A model generated the notes under the pieces. The model had not been told where the DNA came from and did no database searches. It saw only the letters and a program-made list of their open reading frames with translations. This document shows positions 1 through 13,425 of a stretch of 48,660 nt of DNA, piece after piece. The stretch covers positions 1 through 48,660 of the forward strand of contig JAKSYS010000492.1 in NCBI GenBank assembly GCA_022925895.1, written 5' to 3'. Numbering within the stretch: position 1 is the first letter of the stretch; every line of letters begins with the position of its first letter. Source of the DNA: Fragilaria crotonensis (taxonomy: Eukaryota; Bacillariophyta; Fragilariophyceae; Fragilariales; Fragilariaceae). Position numbers and translations under genes: made by a program.

Positions 1-2
1 AG

Positions 3-21
3 CAGAGTCCTGCACTGGGTA
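3..21 (+). repeat. Left terminal inverted repeat of hAT-like element
   Basis: Nineteen bases identical to the reverse complement of 5172-5190. It is followed by more GGGTACCC-type sequence near 38-45, as at the right end. Confidence 0.8.
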
Positions 22-67
22 TGACGCCTGTGCCCATGGGTACCCAAGGCAGCCGGTACGCAGGCTT

Positions 68-173
68 GGACCACCCATGACCCACCCACTCTTCGCACGG
101 TCGAGCTCGGACCACCCATTACCCACCCACGCCCACTAGGTCGTACCCATACCCACCCATTACCCATTACCCG
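68..173 (+). repeat. C-rich subterminal array (ACCCAYCCA-type), left copy
   Basis: Irregular repeats of ACCCACCCA/ACCCATTACCC. The array aligns in direct orientation with 5036-5135 (both contain a GGACCACCCAT block, a CACCCA run and CATACCCACCCATTA), although the outermost 19 bases are inverted. Similar GGGTACCC-rich subterminal arrays occur in hAT elements. The unit is not the TTAGGG telomere repeat. Confidence 0.7.
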
Positions 174-436
174 TTGTCCGCGCGTAAAAGTCCCTGTTCG
201 ACACAAAACGAGAGCACACTGTAGTACGCACTCCGCGAACTATAACTATGGATGTGTTTGTTTAATTGCTGTTTAATACACGCTGTTTACAACACCTGTA
301 TAATATTTCATCATTCTTTTCTGGCGGTTGGCAACACTTTGATTCTCTCAAGGCAGACAAATGCAGAAGTTAAACATGCTTTTTGCACGTGCTGTCCATC
401 AAACAGCAACCCTTACTCCCCTCTCTTGACATCGAC

Positions 437-1440
437 ATGTGTGACAAGCTGCACAAGCTGAAGCAGCTTGTCGCAGATCCGGCGTATTGGAAGGGCGTCG
501 CCGCTTTCGAAGTCCTTTTGAACAATCAGTTCCTGTCCCACCTATTTTGAAGGCAAGGATGCTACCTTCTGCCTTGTCTGTTTATGCTTGCTTTGTTGCA
601 ATAAAATATCACCTGAAGAAGCTTGATGGTGCTGTCAAGTAAGGCTTGAACCTGAATAATGATGATATTGTTTTGAATGACAATTCTAACAGACCATTGT
701 CTTGCAACCATCTACACAGAAGCACATGCACTTGCCTTTGCAACTCATCCAATGTATACTGAGAGGCGGACAAGGATTGCAGGTGAATTTGGAAAGTTCC
801 TTCAACTGGGGAAGCCGTCAATTAATCAACAAGCCAAGATTGCTCTCGCTTGTCTTGCAAATGGCAATGATGACCGTCATCAGAAAATGTTCGGTGAGTT
901 CGCCACTTACATTACAAGGTCCAAGCAACAATTCAAATGAAGAGATGTTTTGCAACTTCAAGGATACAATGATGAAACCGTCAGAGCTGCGGATGTTGTC
1001 CGACGACTCTGACTACAGTTCAATCAAACACCTGCTGTCTGCAGTTCACCGCAATGTAGCTGGAGCAAGTGGGCGAGAGAGAAACCACAAGTCGCCAAAA
1101 CATGTGCACAGTCGCTTGTGCCCGGTTAGGTGCTGCAAAGGTTGAGACAGGGGCGGGACTGCGATACATTTTAATGCAAAGCACCTTCTTCTTCTCCGTA
1201 AAATGGACACAACAACAAGAAGTTCTCAATTCTGCAAGTGGTGGCTGCAACATCTTGGATCTCCATTTCTTGCTGGCTGCTGCTGAAGACAATCTTGCAT
1301 GCCAGAACCTGATGATTGAAGAGGAGAATGACAATGCCTGACGCGGAATCTGACTGGTGGAGTCGACATGATTGCTGATGAAGATATCTTGGCTTTGGCA
1401 GACAGAAAAACAGCAGCTAAATGTATTTGATGGAAGTACA
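437..1440 (+). pseudogene. Degenerate hAT-like transposase remnant
   Basis: Protein-like stretches appear in successive frames: DPAYWKGVAAFEVLL (about 464-508), ALAFATHPMYTERRTRIAGEFG with INQQAKIALA (about 730-860), then SAVHRNVAGASGRERN followed by HSRL (about 1035-1115), and DNLACQNLMIEEENDNA to about 1340. The SGRERN...HSRLRARLG arrangement resembles the hAT C-terminal dimerisation region, normally ASERNWS...HSKRRNRL. At least four frame changes and several stops separate the pieces, so it cannot make a full transposase. Its position just inside the left inverted repeat fits an element's own gene. Other DNA-transposon families are possible but less likely. Confidence 0.5.
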
Positions 1441-1879
1441 GTAAAATCATTATGGTAGCAGCAGGTATTAGAACTTGGCAGTGCTCTTCCCGATCCCCAT
1501 CCTATCTATGTAGTACTAGGTACTAAACTTTGCATACTAGTAGCTAGTAGTAGCAATACATCTAATGCCATCAGGGCTTCTCAGTTACTACTACAAAATG
1601 GTCCTGGTGTTTGTACAATTTCTTATTGTTGTAAAGTCAAATCAATTTACTCAGTTGTCGGCAAATCGTAATCATTGTACTTGGTGTACTACCAGCACCT
1701 TAGTCTACCTCCGGTGTTCAGCGATTTCAGTACACCAGTAACCAGTACACAGTCTTTTTACTACACGTTGCTTTCGTTCATAATCTGAAGTCTGAGTTAG
1801 AGATACAAAACATAATTCTTAAAGGTTTTCTCACTGTTCTACCCATGGATTTTTGTATCCCTTTATTCAATGCTGACTA

Positions 1880-3760
1880 GCTAGTATGATAAATGCAAAA
1901 GCCCCAAATATACAGGGCAGGGTCCCATTGTAATGAAAATCTGAGGCTGCATTGGAGATGCAGAACAAACCTTCTGTCAAGGATGTTGAGGGTGTGAAAT
2001 GTTTTTGACATCCTAGATTTTTAGAGTGAGCACTTTGGTTGAAAGGCAAGTCAGTGCACAAGCCCCAAATATACAGGTGCAGGGTCCCCATTGTAATGCA
2101 AAATCTGAGGGCTGCATTGGAGATGCAGAACAAATCTTCTGTCAAGGATTGTTAAGGGTGTATCAGAAATGTTTTTGACACCTAGGTTTTTGTAGTGAGC
2201 TTACTTATTGGTTGAAAGACAAGTTAGTGCACAAGCCCCAAATATACAGGGTGCGGGGACCCCTTTGTAATGCAAAATCTGAGGGCTGAATGAAAGATGC
2301 AGAAAAAATGTTCTGCCAGAGTTTGTCAAGTTTGCATTGATGATACCGACGGCATCCTTTGATTGGAGTGGGTATATATACCCATTGACTAGTGTGCAAT
2401 TCAGTGGGTAATTTGCCACAATTGCCGATACAGGTTTTTTGATTAATGAATATTCTGCAGTCAGACATTAATATTCTGGGAATTGTACTGTTGTATTTTG
2501 TTGAGTGTGTATGGATTGTATTGATGGCATCCTGAGATCCTTTCAACCTTTTTGCTCATTGACTTCTTGAAGATTCAATTATGATGCCAAAATGCGAACA
2601 AAAATACACAAAAATGATCAATACTCATTGGATTTTGGATTTTAAAATCAAAACTGGCATTTACTCCATCATCAAATGCCTGAGACTCATTTACAGAAGC
2701 TCCAGCAACGAAAGTCAATGCTAGGGTTGTTATAGTGCAACTGACAAGCTCAGAACATAAAGTACTTCTGATTTGTGTGATTACAACACTAGTAGATAAC
2801 ATGTGATCGCATCCTAAATTTCACATTAACTTATGTCGCTAACACCAACACTAACTCCCAAAGCAAATATTGTTGCGGGAGCTTCAGCCAATGAGTCTCA
2901 GGCATTTGATGATGGAGTAAATGCCAGTTTTTGATTTTTTAAAAATCCAAAATCCATTGAGTATTGATCATTTTTGTGTATTTTTTTGTTCGCATTTTGG
3001 CATCATAATTGAATCTTCAAGAAGTCAATGAGCAAAAAAGGTTGAAAGGATCTCAGGATGCCATCAATACAATCCATACACACTCAACAAAATACAACAG
3101 TACAATTCTGCAGAATATTAATGTCTGACTGCAGAATATTCATTAATCAAAAAACCCTGTATCGGCAATTGTGGCAAATTACCCACTGAATTGCACACTA
3201 GTCAATGGGTATATATACCCACTCCAATCAAAGGATGCCGTCGGTATCATCAATGCAAACTTGACAAACTCTGGCAGAACATTTTTTCTGCATCTTTATT
3301 CAGCCCTCAGATTTTGCATTACAAAGGGGTCCCCGCACCTGTATATTTGGGGCTTGTGCACTATCTTGTCTTTCAACCAATAAGTAAGCTCACTACAAAA
3401 AACCTAGGGTGTCAAAAACATTTCTGATACACCCTTAACAATCCTTGACAGAAGATTTGTTCTGCATCTCCAATGCAGCCCTCAGATTTTGCATTACAAT
3501 GGGGACCCTGCACCCTGTATATTTGGGGCTTGTGCACTGACTTGCCTTTCAACCAATAAGTAAGCTCACTACAAAACCTAGGGTGTCAAAAACATTTCTG
3601 ATACACCCTCAACATTCCTTGACAGAAGATTTGTTCTGCATCTCCAATGCAGCCTCAGATTTTTCATTACAATGGGGACTCTGCACCCTGTATATTTGGG
3701 GCTTGGCTGTGCATCGCCTTGTGATTCAACCAATAAGTAAGCTCACTACAAAATCCAAGG
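1880..3760. repeat. Large imperfect palindrome (two arms of about 0.85 kb)
   Basis: The left arm (about 1880-2715) and right arm (about 2875-3760) are reverse complements with small indels, around a 160-bp spacer. For example, the left block near 2575-2700 reappears inverted at 2885-3015, and the block ending in the TATATACCC motif near 2375 reappears inverted at 3210. The outer part of each arm consists of two or three tandem units of about 150-180 bp carrying AAGCCCCAAATATACAGG. Two short reading frames, 2201-2419 minus and 3171-3383 plus, share their first 42 residues only because of this palindrome. Confidence 0.85.
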
Positions 3761-4905
3761 GTGTCATGATTATCACCAATGCAACTGAAAGAGACTTTGA
3801 CAGGACCATCTTCCGCATCTCCAAGTCTGACCACAGAATATGAATTGAAGTGGAACCCCAATCTGCAAAAGTTGTGTACTCAGGGTTTTGCATACTTGTT
3901 TGCGCAACAGTCAGTTTGTATTGAAAGTTGTTAGAATCAAGAAGGGTCAACAAAACAACCGAAGAAAATACAACAAACACTGACAGAATAATTTCTCCAT
4001 GCCCATAGCTGACCGCAGTTTTTGCATTTGAGCACGGATCCTACACCAAGTAAACAAGTGTGCTGGATTTGCTTGTGCACTGAGTTTACCAGAAGTCAGT
4101 TACCATCAATGGGTGTCATCAATACCACACATAATAAAACTCAACAAATATTGACCAAAACTTTCCAATTCCCAGGTTGACCACAGATTTTGCACCTCTT
4201 TAACTAGGATCCCACACCCAAAGTGTTGATTTGTGCATTGAATTCAACAAGTGTTGATGGGCATGGATAGTACTGACAATCAAAGGGTGCTGTCAATACA
4301 CCCAATACACACTTAAGAAACCATCATGATGACAGCTAGTTTTCATTTCCAAAATGAGAATTTCTGCATAGTATTTTTATTGCATTCTGGGATCATGCAT
4401 TGAATCTTGTTCAAGAAGTCAATGAGCTTGGAAAGTGAAGCGCTTCCAAGGATGCCATCAAGCAATACAATCCAAGCAACCCACACCAGTACAATTTTGT
4501 TTTATCTCACTGTCTGCCTACTGAATATCATCCATTTAAGTGGAAAGCATCAAATGTGCTATAGTTGCAAATTGCTCATTGAATTGCCCACTAGTCAATC
4601 AGTTTGCATATCCATTGCAATCAATGGCTGCCGTCAGTACTACGACCAAAAAATCTTCATAATTCCTGACAGTTGCATTTTTTGCATCTCCATTTCAGCC
4701 CTCACATTTTGCATTTACAAAGGAATTTGGCACCCAGGACATGCTGTTCTTTGGGATTGAGGCACATTGATTTGTGTACTAGTCTATGAGTAAGCTTAGT
4801 ACATACAATCCAAGGGTGCCATCAATATCACCAATGAAGCATTGATAGGACTATTTTCTGCAACTCCAAGTCTGAACACAGAATATGAATTAAATTGGGG
4901 ATTGT
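3290..4905 (+). repeat. Diverged tandem units of about 180 bp beyond the palindrome
   Basis: Repeat blocks carry a short phrase like CTCCAAGTCTGACCACAGAATATGAAT's core (near 3818-3848 and, diverged, near 4860-4892) and CACCAATG (3774, 4830). Related blocks occur near 4170-4300 and 4560-4720. They look like older copies of the unit that is tandem within the palindrome arms. No intact gene is seen here. Confidence 0.55.
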
Positions 4906-5035
4906 GACAATCAACATTGATTTGCGCCTCGCACCACACTAGGAAATGGTACTGGAGTGCCCTATGGCTACTAGCTACAGGATACAGGATACTTGGAGAA
5001 ATGGAGTGCAATGGTCGATTCGTGTGGGCAGGTTA

Positions 5036-5171
5036 GACCACCCATTACCCACCCACGATTTGCGCAGTGGAGTTTGGACCACCCATACCCACCCACCCAC
5101 TGGTTGGGCGTGCCTATACCCACCCATTATCCATGGGTATGGGTGGGTACTGGGTGGGTACTGGGTATGGG
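5036..5171 (+). repeat. C-rich subterminal array, right copy
   Basis: Direct copy of the left array (two ACCACCCAT-containing units), followed from 5130 by its own G-rich inversion (TGGGTGGGTACTGGG repeats). The array can therefore fold back on itself. Confidence 0.65.
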
Positions 5172-5190
5172 TACCCAGTGCAGGACTCTG
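5172..5190 (-). repeat. Right terminal inverted repeat of hAT-like element
   Basis: Perfect complement of 3-21. The preceding bases are tandem TGGGTACTGGG/ATGGGTACC units. Confidence 0.8.
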
Positions 5191-6021
5191 GCCTGTAGGG
5201 TCCACAAATAACGAAAACGGAAACGAAATTCATTTGCATTCCCGTTTCAGCCGAGATTCAAGTTCTGGATTGCCAAAGATGCGTAAGTTCTAAGTTCGTA
5301 AGACCGTGACCGTTCGCACCATTACTCAGAAATCGAAGTTGAATCACGAGTCGATTAGTTCGAGCACTTGGAAACATTGAAAGTTGGATCGAAGTCACCG
5401 GTATTGCATACTGATAGTTTGTATGGACAGGCCCTCAGCCCAACAGAAATTCACTGTAAGGTCGACTGTCGAGCCTCTGAACACGGCGATGCGCTCTTTC
5501 CATATTTATTTAAAAATGTGTCGCATTAACCAGTATTTGAACAAGGCACCAGGAAATGAAATCTAATGCTCTCGTGGATTGGACCTTAAGGGAAACGTGT
5601 GCGACAGTTGATTCGATCCTTAACATTTAAACCCTCTCTTAAATGTTTAAACATATATGGGACGTTCATTTTGAAAATAACGCAGCTACGATGTTCGAAA
5701 CCTAAACTCTCAGTACTGAGTACCAGGTGCATTCCAGAAATGTGATCATGGAATCGGGAAATCAAAGGGCCTTGAATAATTGAATCACGGATGACCTACG
5801 GTTTACAACGTACTGCGAGTTATGACCGGTGGTATTTGTGATCAAAAGACTTCTTCGGGGACTCCGCCAAATGTGTCTGTTCTATGTATCTTGCACGTTC
5901 ACCTCCATACACGGCGGATTGACGAGCCATCCCTGCCCGGATCTGCCTCCCACAACATATTCATACAACGCGCAGACGACTAGCTCACAATACTGAGAAC
6001 GTTTTCTTAGTTTGCGTGACC
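5191..6021. other. Intergenic upstream region of the Pro/Thr-repeat gene
   Basis: No supported gene. The first 8 bases may be the right target-site copy of the hAT-like element. The rest is unique sequence without long repeats and serves as upstream region of the 6022 gene. Confidence 0.5.
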
Positions 6022-8145
6022 ATGAAGTTCTCGTACTCTACTCTCATGCGACTCTTTGTTCTCGTGGTTGCTTTACCAATTGTTGCGGAGTCGGCGTTCA
6101 GGCCAGATTATCCAACCGCACAGCCTTCTGGAAGCTCCGCCCCTAGTGACTCTCCGAGTCTAAGTGTTGGTCCGAGCAGGATCCCGACCACGCAACCAAC
6201 CGCGTTCAGGCCAGATTATCCAACCGCACAGCCTTCTGGAAGCTCCGCCCCTAGTGACTCTCCGAGTCTAAGTGTTGGTCCGAGCAGGATTCCGACCACC
6301 CAACCAACTCTTCGTCCAACCCCATTTCCAACTTTTCCTCCGACGCCTCGTCCGACATCACTTCCTACCAGATCCCCGACGGCCAACCCCACCCATTCTC
6401 CAACCAAAGCGCCAACTCCCGTCCCAACACCGCCCCCAACTAAAGCTCCGACACCAGTGCCAACACCTCCGCCAACACCTGTTCCGACACCGTCGCCGAC
6501 ACCGCCACCTTCTAAAGCACCGACACCAGTTCCAACCCCTCCGCCAACATCTGCTCCAACACCGTTGCCAACTCCCCGTCCATCACCATTACCAACACCG
6601 CCCCCTACTAAAGCTCCGACACCGGTTCCAACCCCTCTTCCAACCCCTCTTCCAACACCTGCTCCAACACCATTGCCAACACCACCACCCACGAATATGC
6701 CAACATCTCCTCCAACTCCTCGTCCATCACCACTTCCAACGCCATTGCCAACGCTCCCACCTACTAAGGCCCCAACACCAGTCCCAACGCCATCCCCAAC
6801 ACCGCCCCCTACTAAAGCACCGACACCAGTCCCAACTCCTCTGCCTACACATGTTCCGACACCACTGCCAACACCGCCACCTACTAAAGCGCCGACACCA
6901 GTTCCAACCGCTCCGCCAACACCTGCTCCAACACCATTGCCGTCACCGCTCCCCACGGCCATGCCAACGTCTCCTCCAACTCCTCGTCCATCACCACTTC
7001 CAACGCCATTGCCAACACCGGCCCCTACTAAAGTTCCGACACCAGTTCCAACCCCTCTGCCAACATCTGCTCCTACACCGTTGCCAACTCCCCGTCCATC
7101 ACCATTACCAACACCGCTGCCTACTAAAGCTCCGACACCAGTCCCAACGCCTCCGCCGACACCTGTTCCGACACCATTGCCAACACCGCCACCTACTAAA
7201 GCACCGACACCAGTTCCAACCCCTCTGCCAACACCTGCTCCAACACCGTTGCCAACACCACCACCCACTAAAGCGCCGACACCAGTCCCTACACCTCTGC
7301 CAACGCCACCCCCAACACCACTACCGACACCACCACCTACTAAAGCGCCGACGCCAGTCCCAACACGACTACCGACATCGTCACCTACGAAAGCGCCGAC
7401 ACCACTGCCAACACCGCCCCCAACACCGATGCCAACTCCTCGTCCATCGCCACCTCCAACCAAGGCGCCAACGCCTCGTCCATCGCCACCTCCAACCAAA
7501 GCGCCAACGCCTTCGCCGGGTGGTGTATGCACATGTTCCATTCCTCCATATCTCACGAACGGGCTCTTTTCCCTGATCACCAAAGGCAACGCGCAAGTCT
7601 CGGCTCACAACGTTTATACTGGTCTTGCAATTGGTGGAACACTCACTGTTTATGAACCTAATACAAGCAAGACCGTAGGTAAGATGAGCTACATGCAAGC
7701 CATCTCGCCTTCCTCCAACTACAACGTGAACTTCAATGGTGGGAAGCAGTTTACCACAAACCCCTTGGGTGCGGCTGGAATCGACTTCAGTGTCTTGGAG
7801 TGTGTTGCCAGAAGTGCTAAATCGTCCGAGGTCAATGGATACAAGGTGGTTGTCTTCACCAAAGGAGGGACATACACCATGGATGATCTTCGTCCAAGCT
7901 ACTTCCAGGACTATGACAATGGCAAGACCTTGGCAATCTTCAACACATATGACCCCGTACGTTTGGCGGCTGGAGCTGGCGGACGCAAGTTCGGTCCCTC
8001 TGTGATCGCGCCGTTCTCTGATGTTACAATCGATGATAACAACGCGTTCAATGATGGGTATGTCGTTGCTAGGAGCTTCAAATCGACGCAAACGAATCAG
8101 CAACTGCATGGAAGTCCTTACAAAGGCGGACTCCAGTGCGTTTGA
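6022..8145 (+). CDS. Secreted Pro/Thr-repeat protein with C-terminal choice-of-anchor-A-like domain
   Basis: The first ATG in frame is 6022; the frame is open 6 bases further upstream but only through GTG. The 707-residue product starts with a signal peptide ([19 protein letters not shown], then VAESA). Residues 25-96 are a perfect-frame 36-residue duplication. Residues about 97-500 are dense proline/threonine repeats such as [14 protein letters not shown], a likely O-glycosylated, extended, wall- or surface-type linker. After GGVCTC, residues about 502-707 form a folded domain with [43 protein letters not shown] and QLHGSPYKG. This resembles the choice-of-anchor-A (collagen-binding-like) adhesive domain of bacteria; that call is from motif memory, not a search. 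A truncated paralogue of this domain lies at 16948-17370. The likely location is extracellular or frustule-associated. Confidence 0.85.
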   Translation: MKFSYSTLMRLFVLVVALPIVAESAFRPDYPTAQPSGSSAPSDSPSLSVGPSRIPTTQPTAFRPDYPTAQPSGSSAPSDSPSLSVGPSRIPTTQPTLRPTPFPTFPPTPRPTSLPTRSPTANPTHSPTKAPTPVPTPPPTKAPTPVPTPPPTPVPTPSPTPPPSKAPTPVPTPPPTSAPTPLPTPRPSPLPTPPPTKAPTPVPTPLPTPLPTPAPTPLPTPPPTNMPTSPPTPRPSPLPTPLPTLPPTKAPTPVPTPSPTPPPTKAPTPVPTPLPTHVPTPLPTPPPTKAPTPVPTAPPTPAPTPLPSPLPTAMPTSPPTPRPSPLPTPLPTPAPTKVPTPVPTPLPTSAPTPLPTPRPSPLPTPLPTKAPTPVPTPPPTPVPTPLPTPPPTKAPTPVPTPLPTPAPTPLPTPPPTKAPTPVPTPLPTPPPTPLPTPPPTKAPTPVPTRLPTSSPTKAPTPLPTPPPTPMPTPRPSPPPTKAPTPRPSPPPTKAPTPSPGGVCTCSIPPYLTNGLFSLITKGNAQVSAHNVYTGLAIGGTLTVYEPNTSKTVGKMSYMQAISPSSNYNVNFNGGKQFTTNPLGAAGIDFSVLECVARSAKSSEVNGYKVVVFTKGGTYTMDDLRPSYFQDYDNGKTLAIFNTYDPVRLAAGAGGRKFGPSVIAPFSDVTIDDNNAFNDGYVVARSFKSTQTNQQLHGSPYKGGLQCV
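6094..6309 (+). repeat. Tandem 108-bp duplication inside the coding region
   Basis: 6094-6201 and 6202-6309 are nearly identical. The few differences near the ends (for example atcccgaccacgcaa versus attccgaccacccaa) indicate recent duplication. The period is 36 codons, so the frame is kept. Confidence 0.95.
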
Positions 8146-9177
8146 GAGCCTGTTCCTACGGATACCCCCGCAGTCACCGGTAGGCTGTTAAAATAATAGT
8201 TTCTCACATCATAGTTCTTACTCTATAGTTAGGTCAATAGAGGTTCGTCACTCCGATATGAGAAGCACGGCTTGAACACCCTGGATTTTTGTTAATTTTA
8301 CTTGTCGATTTCGCATGCCATTTCGCGGCGAGGCAACCTCAGCACCACACAATGGACAATGCAACGGAAGGGAAGTTCTGCGGAGTGAAATAGATTCGGT
8401 AAGTTCTTGCGACGACGGGCTGCGTGCGTGAACAAACAGGCATGGCGGCTCTTGGTACGACAGATGCTGATTCATCAAGGCATGAAAGAGGAGTGCGGCG
8501 AGTGAAAGATTGCCAGACTGTAGACGGCTTTGGTAGTTCAACTGACTGAACTGACAAGGCTAGGAGCTCTCTTCGCTGGTGTCGAACGAGTGATGGCTAT
8601 GGACTCGAACTGTGCATCCCTAACACCCAGATGTGCAAGCCGTTTCTGAGCTGACAACGGGTTGTCCATTTGCCATTGACTTCTGACTCCCACAGACGTT
8701 GCGCTTTTCGGGCGAAGCCATCCTGTTGCCGCTATTCGCCAGCAAACCGCTAACGCAGGAGAGTGACAGTGGCCATCGCGTTGGCATCAGGCACAGCACT
8801 CCTCATGCCTCCGATGCTGCACAATGCATAACATACTTTGGTGTATTGGAGTATCGAGTACGACAGTACCACTATAGTTACTATTGCACTTGTAGTAGTA
8901 CCAAATTGTACAGGTCAACTCTCCGTACGCATACTCGAGTACATGGTACAACTACAGTACTGGAGTACCAGGTACTATGCAGACTTAGATGCCCCAGGCG
9001 CCAACTGTACTGTACAAAATGTGCCCCGACCTCGAAGCCAAGCATCTCCATCCCCGGTTGGTTGGCATGCGATAATAGACAACCCTCGATAAAAAGAACT
9101 TCAAGGCAAAAGTCAGATGAAGACGATTGGTGGACCTTTGGCATACACACATAGATTCGCGTCGGTGCCCAAACGCA
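8146..9177. other. Intergenic region with GTAC-rich island
   Basis: No convincing gene. About 8835-9010 is an island of GTAC-containing short palindromes (TGTACAGG, GGAGTACCAGGTACTA, TACTGTACAAA), as seen between many genes in this window. Open frames at 8248-8541 and 8699-9154 lack recognisable features. Confidence 0.5.
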
Positions 9178-9708
9178 ATGAAGGGCTCGATGGGAAACCA
9201 AACGACGCCATCACACCCGTCAGAACAGCAAATTCTCTCGAGTAGGATTGCACTTCGTGGGGCGATTGGGGTGGCATTGGAGAAGGCGCTGGAAGATGTA
9301 CAAAACGAAATGGTTCGTGATGAACAAGTTGAGACTAGCTCTCACTCTGCATCACACCCAGAGTTCACAGCAGAGCCGTTTCAAGCAGAGCCACAGCAGC
9401 TAGTCATCTCGTCCACCACTCTCCACTACATCCAGAGTTGCTACGGAACTGTTGTGGCGAACACGGACTGGCGAGCAGCACCTGCAGCCACAATGAAGGG
9501 CCGCTTAGATCACTACAATCGTTTCCAAGGTCAGTGGCGAATCGTGGTGGATAAGTCAGCAGAAATAGCCCCTCGACCACCGGATACGGCCGTCACAAAC
9601 AGCAACGGCAAGAAAAACAATGGAAACCGTACCAAGTCGACGCACGAAGGCTTGCAGAAGATCGAGCTGGATGAGAAGGTGCAGATTCTTGTCTTTAATG
9701 ATCTATGA
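9178..9708 (+). CDS. Hypothetical protein, 176 residues
   Basis: I chose the ATG at 9178 (MKGSMGNQ); the frame is open upstream to 9127 only with TTG. No family is recognised. The N-terminal half is polar (SEQQILSS, then an amphipathic helix IGVALEKALEDVQNEMV). The central part, TLHYIQSCYGTVVANTDWRA followed by RLDHYNRFQGQWRIVVDKSAEI, has the aromatic/charged alternation of a folded domain, and the tail is basic (NGKKNNGNRTKST). No signal peptide or membrane segment is present. Codon use looks coding, and antisense frames are short. Role unknown. Confidence 0.6.
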   Translation: MKGSMGNQTTPSHPSEQQILSSRIALRGAIGVALEKALEDVQNEMVRDEQVETSSHSASHPEFTAEPFQAEPQQLVISSTTLHYIQSCYGTVVANTDWRAAPAATMKGRLDHYNRFQGQWRIVVDKSAEIAPRPPDTAVTNSNGKKNNGNRTKSTHEGLQKIELDEKVQILVFNDL

Positions 9709-9956
9709 CACTAGAACTATGGAGTCCTCCGCGCAGTCTAGTTCATGCATTATGATCATTTTCGCATCACTACCGTACCATAGACTCGTATCTAGTAGCA
9801 GTACTTGGTAGGTGCCGGTAGTACCGCTGCCACGTTCGCATGTTCACACACACACAAATCCAACGCTATCTTCCTGACTTGATGAAACCATTACTTCGAA
9901 TAATTGTCCCGACGGCTGCATAGATCATAGATACGTCTATCCCCCAAAGTACAACC
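9709..9956. other. Short intergenic spacer with GTAC motifs
   Basis: Contains GTACCATAGA, GCAGTACTTGGTAGG and GTAGTACCG around 9773-9825. Probably terminator and promoter sequence of the flanking small genes; no gene seen. Confidence 0.4.
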
Positions 9957-10184
9957 ATGAGCAGCACCTCTTCCTTCCGCACCCTTCTCGTCACACATTT
10001 GGTGGTTTTTGGTGCCGGCGTTTTCGTCGGTCATGGCTTGAATGCGGATGAGTTATATGCATATCGATCCTCCACCCAGGACTCCTTTGGGTCGAGGTTG
10101 CGTCGCCGATTGACATACGGTTCCATCGCTGTGGCATCGGCGACAGTCGTCATTTTGGCCATTCGAGCTTCCCGGCGATCATAA
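9957..10184 (+). CDS. Small hypothetical membrane protein, 75 residues
   Basis: The ATG sits in a favourable context (acaaccATGAG). Two hydrophobic segments are visible: residues about 9-27 (LLVTHLVVFGAGVFVGHGL) and 53-68 (YGSIAVASATVVILAI), joined by a polar loop with ADELYAYR and a basic RLRRRL before the second helix. It ends RASRRS. This is the topology of a small two-pass protein, but no family is recognised. A mitochondrial or ER membrane location is possible but not shown. Confidence 0.6.
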   Translation: MSSTSSFRTLLVTHLVVFGAGVFVGHGLNADELYAYRSSTQDSFGSRLRRRLTYGSIAVASATVVILAIRASRRS

Positions 10185-10467
10185 GCAGAGGAAGTGACGG
10201 AATAGAACCCGGCTCTTGTCTTGGATTAAGCTGGCGATCCAGTGGATTCAAAGGAGGCAAACACGCTCGAGATACCCAAACAGTCTGATACTAGCGGAGA
10301 TGTAATGTTTCAGGACAATATACAGTTCACCTTATATGGTCACTGGATGTTAATGCATGCCGCTGACGTTTCTATTACCTTCGATGTCTAGTACATGTTA
10401 TCATCTATTGAACTTAAGGGTGTATTCCGCACAAAGACCTTGGAACCGGAACTTTGTGTCACAGCAC
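10185..10467. other. 3' intergenic region between convergent genes
   Basis: Lies between the small membrane gene (plus) and katG (minus). No gene seen; likely both 3' untranslated regions. Confidence 0.5.

Positions 10468-13425
<2,958 letters not shown>

Larger units (their letters stand above)
3..5190 (+). mobile_element. Candidate hAT-superfamily DNA transposon, decayed
   Basis: The ends are a perfect 19-bp inverted repeat (CAGAGTCCTGCACTGGGTA at 3-21, its complement at 5172-5190), starting CAG as many hAT termini do. hAT elements make 8-bp target duplications. The 8 bases after the right end are gcctgtag and the only two bases before the left end (ag) match its last two, which is compatible but weak because the rest lies outside the window. 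Inside are C-rich subterminal arrays, a broken transposase-like reading frame (437-1440) on the plus strand and a large palindrome. Superfamily assignment rests on the C-terminal transposase motif and the terminus style. Confidence 0.62.

Noticed and set aside
68-173. CCCAT/ACCC arrays considered as telomere repeat
   Set aside because: The unit is irregular and not CCCTAA, and it recurs inside both ends of a transposon-like unit.
2201-3383. Two short ORFs sharing their first 42 residues on opposite strands
   Set aside because: The identity is fully explained by the large palindrome, and neither extends into anything protein-like.
6216-7589. Long antisense frame (457 residues, Gly/Val-rich) opposite the Pro/Thr-repeat gene
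   Set aside because: It mirrors the CCA/ACN codon repeats of the real gene and has no start context or domain.
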